Assembly (NCBI GenBank): GCA_900552305.1
Contig: URZD01000026.1
Coordinates: 1-16,395, forward strand
Reading direction: 5' to 3'
Origin: an uncultured Eubacteriales bacterium
GTDB taxonomy: Bacteria; Bacillota; Clostridia; Monoglobales; Monoglobaceae
Length of the DNA stretch: 16,395 nt
Numbering within the stretch: the first letter of the stretch is position 1; the number at the start of each line of letters is the position of its first letter. The position numbers were made by a program, and so were the translations under genes. The notes beneath the pieces were generated by a model. The model was not told where the DNA came from, did no database searches, and was given only the letters and a program-made list of their open reading frames with translations. Positions 8,888-14,456 of the stretch are shown piece by piece.

Positions 8888-11764
8888 TCAGTTCTTTTCC
8901 GCATAATACCGTACCGGATAAACACCCGCGCGCACCGGCGCAATCAGCTTTCCGTCCGCACTGCTTATCCGTATATACTTGATGTTTTTCGGCTCGTTCT
9001 CAGGGTAGAAAAAGTGTATAACGTCATGGTCGCCACTTTCCTTGCCGGCTATTTTCTCCCATGTCTTTCCGTCCTCCGAAATCTCAACATTATATACATA
9101 CTTGCCGCCGTCAAGCCAGTCAAGGGTAACATATCCCTTTCGCCGCGGCTCGCCAAGCTCCAGAATAAGCGCGTCGCCCGTACCGTTTAAAACGCACGGC
9201 ATATTGTTTTCGGAATCAAGAAGGAAACTTCCGTCCCGTCCGCCTTCCGTTGCCGCCGCCTTAACCTTGTTTTCCGCAAGCACACGGTATGTTTCGTCAT
9301 GGTTTTTGTCGTTTATCATTATTTCCTTAAGATTAATCGGCTCGGTCCTTTCCGCAAGGGTTACGACCTTTTCCGAGGTATCAAGCGTAACTTTGTCCTT
9401 GCCGACAACCGCCGTAACGGTGTTTATACCGTCCTTTGTGGATTTCAGGGTTGTCTGTGCCGTCTTTTTGCCGACCGTAACGGTCACGTCAAACTCACCG
9501 CGGTGCGTTCTTGCGTTAAACTCGCCGTCCTCACCCGTCTTGCCGGTAATATATGGTTTCCATTCGTCCTCGACAAGCTCCATCCAGTATTTCTCCGCCT
9601 CATATTTCGGTACCCACGTCATATCGCGGAGCGGACCCTTTCTTCTCCAGTGATAAAAGTCCGCGTGTCCCCAAACCGTAAAGCTTGTTGCCTTAGGATA
9701 GCTGTAAAACATAAGTACGTAATCCCGAAGATGGCAAGCCTCCTTGTGCAGCGCTTCCTTGCTTCCGCGGGTCAGGTCGGAAACAAAATCATACTCTGTA
9801 TTTCCCGCATACTGCGCTCCCTGCGCAAGCTGATCAAGCTGAATATAATAGTTTACCGGATCCTGGTTATTACTTGAATGTCCCTGTGCGCCTACCGCAT
9901 TAAACTCAACCCCCTGCTCACGCAGCGAATCAAAGGTTTTTTTATTCAGCGATACGCCGCCGTAATCCACGCCGCCTTCCTGTCCCGAAACGCCCGTGCT
10001 GTTAATCATTTTCAGTCTGCCGTCGCCCAAAAGCTCATTTGCGCCCTCCAAAACGTCGGTAACAAACACCCAGCCGAACTTATCTCTTGCATCACGGTAG
10101 TCGGGCAGCTCGTTCGCCAGTTCAAATTCCTGTATATAGTCGCCGAACAGCGAAATTCGTCCCGCAACCTCCTTCATATAAAACTCATAGTATTGGTCAT
10201 AGTCCATCTGTTTTATTTCTTCCTCGGTATACGCCTTCTTTGGCGTCATGCCAAATGAATCGTACAAAAGCACATGGCCTCTGGGGTACATATTATAGTC
10301 GCGGGCAAAGTTTATCATTGTCGCCGCCGCCTGTCTGTCTCCGCCCGGCTTAAAGTTATTACCGAAAACGAAGCCGTTGAAATATTTTTCAAGTCCTTCA
10401 TAGTATACAAACCGTCGTTTTCTTTCGCCCCATGTATGTATATCTTGCTCGGTCGCGAACAAAAATTCGTTTCTTGTCATGTTAAGCTCTACTTCGGCGT
10501 CCTTTACGGGGTTTCCGTTTTCGTCCTTAACAACAACCTTAATCGGACTCTTGCGGTATTTCTCTATACGGCGCAGAGCCTCCTCGCGCCACAGCGCATC
10601 GTCCTCCATGCCGCGGTATGCAAGCGGCGGGTCGCTCTCGTCAACGTACATAAGGTCGCGCAGCTTTACCTGCTTTCCGTAGTTTACCACATTTACATCA
10701 GCAAACTGAAGGTGCTGAAAGTTATATCCCACGCGGATTTTAAAGCCTACCTGCTTTGTGTCGCGGTTGAACGGAACCGAGCAGGCATAGACAAACTTCT
10801 GCCACTTTGTTCCAACCTGAAGGTCGCTTGTCTGTATTGCCTTTGTCCAGTCGCCCTCGCTCTCTATACAAAAGTGAGTTGTCGCAAAGCCGCTCTCATC
10901 AACGCAGTAGGTATACCTTACCCAGCCTGTCAGTACAAGAATATCACCTATGCTGACCGGGATTTCACTTGAAAAGTTCTTCTGATTGTAATAGCTTGCC
11001 TCAACCTTTGTGTTGTTCTCAATCTCTATCGCCTTATCAAACGGCTCGCCCTCAAGGTCGACAACCCTTGACACAACCGGGTCGCCCGGGTTTCCGCTGT
11101 TTCCGTTTTCAAGCATTTTTTCCCATGTGATAAGGTTTTCGCCCTGTATATCCTTTACCTTTTCCTCGATGTCGATTTCTTCCCGTACAACCTCCGACTC
11201 GTCAACTCTGCGTTCAAGGCTGACGTTCACCGTGCCGCCGTCAATTTTAAGCGTTAAGCCGTATATATACTGAACAAAATACAGCGGAACATATACGTCA
11301 TTGCCCGCGTCAACCGTCGGCGTTGTCAGCTCCAGCGGAACATCGTCATAATACGCCGTGCCGCTGCCGGGCTCAACCGACATATCCGCAGCGTTCACAC
11401 GCCCGAAGTAACCCGCCGGCTTGCCCGGTATCGGCAACTCCTTTTGGTAGCCGATGAAAAAACCGAGCTTTTCAACAAACTCCTTTATCGGGAGCATAAT
11501 CTCGCTGTCCTTTATGTACGGCTTATTCACAAACTCCATTGCCTGTCCGTTGTACAGAATTGCAATATCGTCATCCTTAACCGCCGCGTCAACCGCTGTG
11601 TTTCTGTCGGGAAATTTAAGCGTGTCAATCCAGCGTTCCGTGCCGAAATACGGTCTGTCGCTGCTTTCCGCCGCGGTATCCTCCGCAAATGACGGAACTG
11701 CCGCCGAGGTCGTAAGAAACGTCACAGTCAAAGCCGCGCACAAGGCTCTTTTAAATGCAGTCAT
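8888..11764 (-). CDS. secreted GH10 endo-1,4-beta-xylanase with C-terminal discoidin domain
   Basis: A 958-residue exported xylanase. The ATG at 11764 follows AAAGGAG by six bases. A signal peptide ends near residue 27 (VPSFA). Domains: copper-amine-oxidase-N-like (about 65-185, KPYIKDSEIMLPIKEFVEKLG), CBM4/9/22-like beta domain (about 205-362), GH10 (about 385-742), a short carboxypeptidase-regulatory-like beta domain (about 745-800) and an F5/8 type C domain (about 835-955, with YNVEISEDGKTWEKIAG and IKYIRIS). The acid/base is Glu552 in FELANEL and the nucleophile is Glu657 in NTEYDF, 105 residues apart as usual for GH10. VGAQGH and VWGHAD also fit. As in the other xylanase here, the RGH motif ends in Tyr-Asp (RGHVLLYD, His497) rather than Trp-His. 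Unlike that enzyme it lacks the repeated module and carries a discoidin domain, so the two probably target different places on the polymer. Attachment to the wall is not evident. Confidence 0.93.
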   Translation of the reverse strand: MTAFKRALCAALTVTFLTTSAAVPSFAEDTAAESSDRPYFGTERWIDTLKFPDRNTAVDAAVKDDDIAILYNGQAMEFVNKPYIKDSEIMLPIKEFVEKLGFFIGYQKELPIPGKPAGYFGRVNAADMSVEPGSGTAYYDDVPLELTTPTVDAGNDVYVPLYFVQYIYGLTLKIDGGTVNVSLERRVDESEVVREEIDIEEKVKDIQGENLITWEKMLENGNSGNPGDPVVSRVVDLEGEPFDKAIEIENNTKVEASYYNQKNFSSEIPVSIGDILVLTGWVRYTYCVDESGFATTHFCIESEGDWTKAIQTSDLQVGTKWQKFVYACSVPFNRDTKQVGFKIRVGYNFQHLQFADVNVVNYGKQVKLRDLMYVDESDPPLAYRGMEDDALWREEALRRIEKYRKSPIKVVVKDENGNPVKDAEVELNMTRNEFLFATEQDIHTWGERKRRFVYYEGLEKYFNGFVFGNNFKPGGDRQAAATMINFARDYNMYPRGHVLLYDSFGMTPKKAYTEEEIKQMDYDQYYEFYMKEVAGRISLFGDYIQEFELANELPDYRDARDKFGWVFVTDVLEGANELLGDGRLKMINSTGVSGQEGGVDYGGVSLNKKTFDSLREQGVEFNAVGAQGHSSNNQDPVNYYIQLDQLAQGAQYAGNTEYDFVSDLTRGSKEALHKEACHLRDYVLMFYSYPKATSFTVWGHADFYHWRRKGPLRDMTWVPKYEAEKYWMELVEDEWKPYITGKTGEDGEFNARTHRGEFDVTVTVGKKTAQTTLKSTKDGINTVTAVVGKDKVTLDTSEKVVTLAERTEPINLKEIMINDKNHDETYRVLAENKVKAAATEGGRDGSFLLDSENNMPCVLNGTGDALILELGEPRRKGYVTLDWLDGGKYVYNVEISEDGKTWEKIAGKESGDHDVIHFFYPENEPKNIKYIRISSADGKLIAPVRAGVYPVRYYAEKN

Positions 11765-11802
11765 GTGTTTCTCCTTTCGTTTTGCTTTGATTTTATCGCC
11801 GC

Positions 11803-14316
11803 CTACGCGGTGAAGTCCGCCGCCTCTGCGTACGGTTTCATACTTTTAAGCGAATTAACGGGTATAACCCTTACAAGTATATCGCTTAGGTCGGTAATGT
11901 TTACCGTTGTTTCGATTCTGTCGCTTGCGCCTATGTCGCTGCGGCTTATATACTCAACGGATTCAATTTCGTAATCGTCCGCCGTTCCGCGCATTACGCA
12001 GACAATAAGCGCCGCGCTGCATTTTTCGTCAGCGCTGTTGTTAAGGGGAACGGAAATCTTGTTTCTTCCAACCTTCAAACTGCCGCCGTCAAGCGTTATT
12101 TCGCCCGCTTCAACAATTCTGCCGCTTGTAAAGCTGAACGAATACTCTGTTGACATTGCCGCGTCCTCTACCGCCGCGTATCTTATTCCGCCGACCGTTA
12201 CATTGTATTTTGTGTTTTCCTTTATGCCGCCAAAGCTAAACGCCAGTTTGTCGCCCATGCCGAGCGTACCCGCCGACTTCACATAAGCTCCGCCGTCAAT
12301 CACTATGTCCGATACGGAAATATCCGCCATTTCGTCATCAAACCGCATAATGTACTCAAAGTTCGGCGAATATGTGCCGCCGTCCTCAAAATTCATATCC
12401 GTTGCTTCGGGGAATATTACCTTATAGGTAACAACCGGGTCCCAGTAAACCGCTGTACCCCACCAGTTTGCGCCTTTAGAGCTTGCCTCAAAGTATAGTC
12501 TGTCGCCCTTGTTTACCGCAACCGTGAGCGGCTCAAAGTTTTCTTCAGCGCCGCTGCTTGGCTTGCTTGCGTCCCACTTGAATCTGAACTCGCCGTTGTC
12601 CGCCGGCCATAGCTGCTTCGCTTCTTTGCCCGTTTCGTCAGCCGCATCCGACTTGCAGATTTTAAGTGACGCGCCGGTCGAGTTGCTGCTTGATATTCCG
12701 CCCCACACCTTGCTGTTTCCGCTCGGGTCGCACGCGGTTATTTCAACATAACCGGAGCTTGGCGCGATAAATGTTTTTACCGCCGTTTCACCTGTCGAGG
12801 TCGCACTCGCATTTGACTGGTTACCGCCTATCATTACATACTGACCGATACCAAAGCCCTGCCACCAGCCTGTGGTTGACCATGACTTTCCGACCGAATA
12901 GTCCTTGCCGTCAATCTTTACGCTCATTCCGTTTCCGTACGATCCGACCGAGGTGAGGTCGGTATAAAGCACATCATCGTTCCTGTACTGCCATCTCCAG
13001 ACCGCGCCGCTGTTGCTTGACGTGTTGTAGCTGTCCGACGCCTTGTACGCTTCAAAACTGAGCGGCTCCTTTGTGCCGAATGTGAACGAATATGTATATT
13101 CCGACGTGTCCATTCCGTCAAAATCAAGATTTTTTAGAGTAACAGTGTATTTTGCGCTGCGCTCCAGTCCCGCAAATGTAGCGGTAACCGTGTTATCCGC
13201 AAGCGTTACGCTGTCAACGGACGGAGTTTCGGAAAGCGCGCCGCCGTCCTTTTTCGTTCCTTTTATTTCTATGTTGTCCGCACTGATTGCTTTAAGCGTT
13301 TCCTTATATTTAATACTGTAGCTCTGTCCGAGCGGTGCGGTATCAAAATTGTCCGAGCTTGCTGTCAGTGAAAGCACAGTCGGGTCAAGCGTTTTATAGG
13401 TAATAACCGGGTTCCAGTGTACCCACTTGTTCGACTCGGTGGTAGATGTACTTTCCGGCGTTACCTCAAACCAAATCGTTTCGCCCTCCTCGACAGATAC
13501 CGTTATAGGCTTAAAATCGCAAATTCCGCCGTTTTTGGAGTTGAGCGTCACGCCCGCCCACACGGTATTTTTAAAGCTACCCTTTGTTATCTTTATTTTG
13601 GAACCAACAGCCTCGTTTGTACCCCAAATTTCAGCCGAGCTGTTATACAGATTTTCCTGTGTTATTTCAACCTTGCCGCCTTTTGGCGCGGTAAAGCCTT
13701 TTGAGACGGTAAACTCCGTTGACCAAAGTCCGCCCGGCGACATAAGGTATACTCCCGCCGAAACAGGCGTATTCTGGCTGTCCATAACCCTGCCGTTCCA
13801 GCTTGAACGGCTTAGCAGTGAGGAATCCTTTTCCTCGTTTGCATTACTCGTCAGCTTTACAGCTCTTTTCATTGACACCTCTGTGCCATTTTCTATCGTA
13901 AGGTTTTCGCTGTTGCCCCGCGACCGCCAATATGCCTTCCAATATTTGTTTGCGTTCGTTTTGGTATCAAGGCAATCGGACGCACGAAAAACCATGCTTT
14001 CATCCGTAGGCGCCTCGTAAAGCGCAATCGGCTGCTCCGCGGAAAATTCAGCCGCGGCATTTTCATCATCCTCGGCATCCGACATATTTTCTTCGTTTAA
14101 AACAGGCTCATTTATATCAAAAGAACCTTCACCGCTCCGCAATATACCGTCTGCCGTATTTGAAATCTTTGTTTCTTCCTTATCGGACTCCATAGCGGTC
14201 ACCCGGGTATTTTCCGTGTCCAAATTGGGATTCTGCAAGTCCTCCGCAACGGTCGGGAAAACCGTTCCCGCAAGCATACCGCAGCAAAGAACCAAACTCA
14301 TAAACCTTCTTTTCAT
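11803..14316 (-). CDS. exported non-catalytic protein with two repeated modules and Ig-like domains
   Basis: An 837-residue protein with no enzyme motif. The ATG at 14316 opens a good signal peptide (1 to about 24, ending PTVA), but the ribosome binding site is weak: the nearest candidate, GGAAAGG, is about 14 bases away. An acidic low-complexity stretch (about 30-95) is followed by module copy 1 (about 110-307), an SbsA/Big5-type Ig-like domain (about 310-420), module copy 2 (about 424-631), a second such Ig-like domain (about 635-735) and a C-terminal domain ending near VNSLKSMKPY. That ending resembles the tails of the gene at the right edge and the Ig-like region of the downstream xylanase. 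The same modules occur in the xylanase at 391-4389, so a glycan-binding role beside the enzymes is the best inference. It is 38 bases upstream of a xylanase gene. Wall attachment is not shown by any motif I recognise. Confidence 0.88.
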   Translation of the reverse strand: MKRRFMSLVLCCGMLAGTVFPTVAEDLQNPNLDTENTRVTAMESDKEETKISNTADGILRSGEGSFDINEPVLNEENMSDAEDDENAAAEFSAEQPIALYEAPTDESMVFRASDCLDTKTNANKYWKAYWRSRGNSENLTIENGTEVSMKRAVKLTSNANEEKDSSLLSRSSWNGRVMDSQNTPVSAGVYLMSPGGLWSTEFTVSKGFTAPKGGKVEITQENLYNSSAEIWGTNEAVGSKIKITKGSFKNTVWAGVTLNSKNGGICDFKPITVSVEEGETIWFEVTPESTSTTESNKWVHWNPVITYKTLDPTVLSLTASSDNFDTAPLGQSYSIKYKETLKAISADNIEIKGTKKDGGALSETPSVDSVTLADNTVTATFAGLERSAKYTVTLKNLDFDGMDTSEYTYSFTFGTKEPLSFEAYKASDSYNTSSNSGAVWRWQYRNDDVLYTDLTSVGSYGNGMSVKIDGKDYSVGKSWSTTGWWQGFGIGQYVMIGGNQSNASATSTGETAVKTFIAPSSGYVEITACDPSGNSKVWGGISSSNSTGASLKICKSDAADETGKEAKQLWPADNGEFRFKWDASKPSSGAEENFEPLTVAVNKGDRLYFEASSKGANWWGTAVYWDPVVTYKVIFPEATDMNFEDGGTYSPNFEYIMRFDDEMADISVSDIVIDGGAYVKSAGTLGMGDKLAFSFGGIKENTKYNVTVGGIRYAAVEDAAMSTEYSFSFTSGRIVEAGEITLDGGSLKVGRNKISVPLNNSADEKCSAALIVCVMRGTADDYEIESVEYISRSDIGASDRIETTVNITDLSDILVRVIPVNSLKSMKPYAEAADFTA
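12424..13047 (-). repeat. locus module, copy E2 (type b)
   Basis: About 208 residues. It opens YKASDSYN, contains VKTFIAPSSGYVEI and DPSGNSKVWGG, then EPLTVAVNKGDRLYFEA and the closing YWDPVVTY. It shares the GNS, LWP and YWDPVVTY features with the second copy in the xylanase at 391-4389. Confidence 0.8.
13396..13989 (-). repeat. locus module, copy E1 (type a)
   Basis: About 198 residues. It opens FRASDCLD with W.AYWRS, contains VSKGFTAPKGGKVEI, EIWGTNEAVGSKIKITK and VEEGETIWFEV, and closes WVHWNPVITY. It is closest to the second copy of the gene at the right edge. Confidence 0.8.
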
Positions 14317-14453
14317 ATAAATTCCATAGCCTTTCCACCCGCTGTAATATTTTAAACCGGCTTTTTCCGCCCTGCCGCGGGTCGGCAGGGCGGAGCTTTT
14401 TCAAGCCGATTTTTTGCAGCTTAGAAAACGGTGTTTACTGCCGTTTTCATTTT
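14317..14453. other. 137-base intergenic region without a recognisable promoter
   Basis: The gap between the edge gene and the five-gene group holds the two hairpins listed separately. I looked on the minus strand for a -35/-10 pair. TTGAAA (14404-14399) and TAAAAT (14354-14349) are 44 bases apart, so no promoter is supported. The five-gene group therefore most likely depends on read-through from upstream. Confidence 0.5.
14358..14415 (+). terminator. strong hairpin in the gap, terminator-like only on the plus strand
   Basis: A perfect 11-bp GC-rich stem pairs 14367-14377 with 14383-14393 around a 5-base loop. An outer 6-bp stem pairs CGGCTT (14358-14363) with AAGCCG (14403-14408). On the plus strand this is followed by ATTTTTT (14409-14415), the form of an intrinsic terminator. 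On the minus strand, in the direction of the genes, it is followed by GTTTAAAAT rather than a T run, so there it is better seen as an RNA stability or processing structure. Confidence 0.6.
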
Positions 14454-14456
14454 TTA
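14424..14456. terminator. second hairpin next to the stop codon of the upstream gene
   Basis: GAAAACGG (14424-14431) and CCGTTTTC (14441-14448) pair over 8 bp with a 9-base loop. On the plus strand ATTTTTTA follows. On the minus strand the stem itself ends in TTTTC, so it might act as a weak terminator that lets part of the transcription continue into the next gene. It begins 5 bases after the stop codon at 14456-14454. Confidence 0.45.

Noticed and set aside
8866..8943. 26-residue N-terminal extension of the SLH protein
   Set aside because: It would overlap the previous gene and put a basic, non-signal sequence before a textbook signal peptide. The ATG at 8865 has its own well-spaced AGGAG.
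10274..10972. 232-residue open frame on the plus strand
   Set aside because: It is the longest antisense frame, but it lies fully opposite the well-supported xylanase gene, has no domain I recognise and no good ribosome binding site.
13427..14020. 197-residue open frame on the plus strand
   Set aside because: It is antisense to the module-bearing gene, and its apparent hydrophobic character comes from the complement of Asn/Glu/Lys-rich codons.
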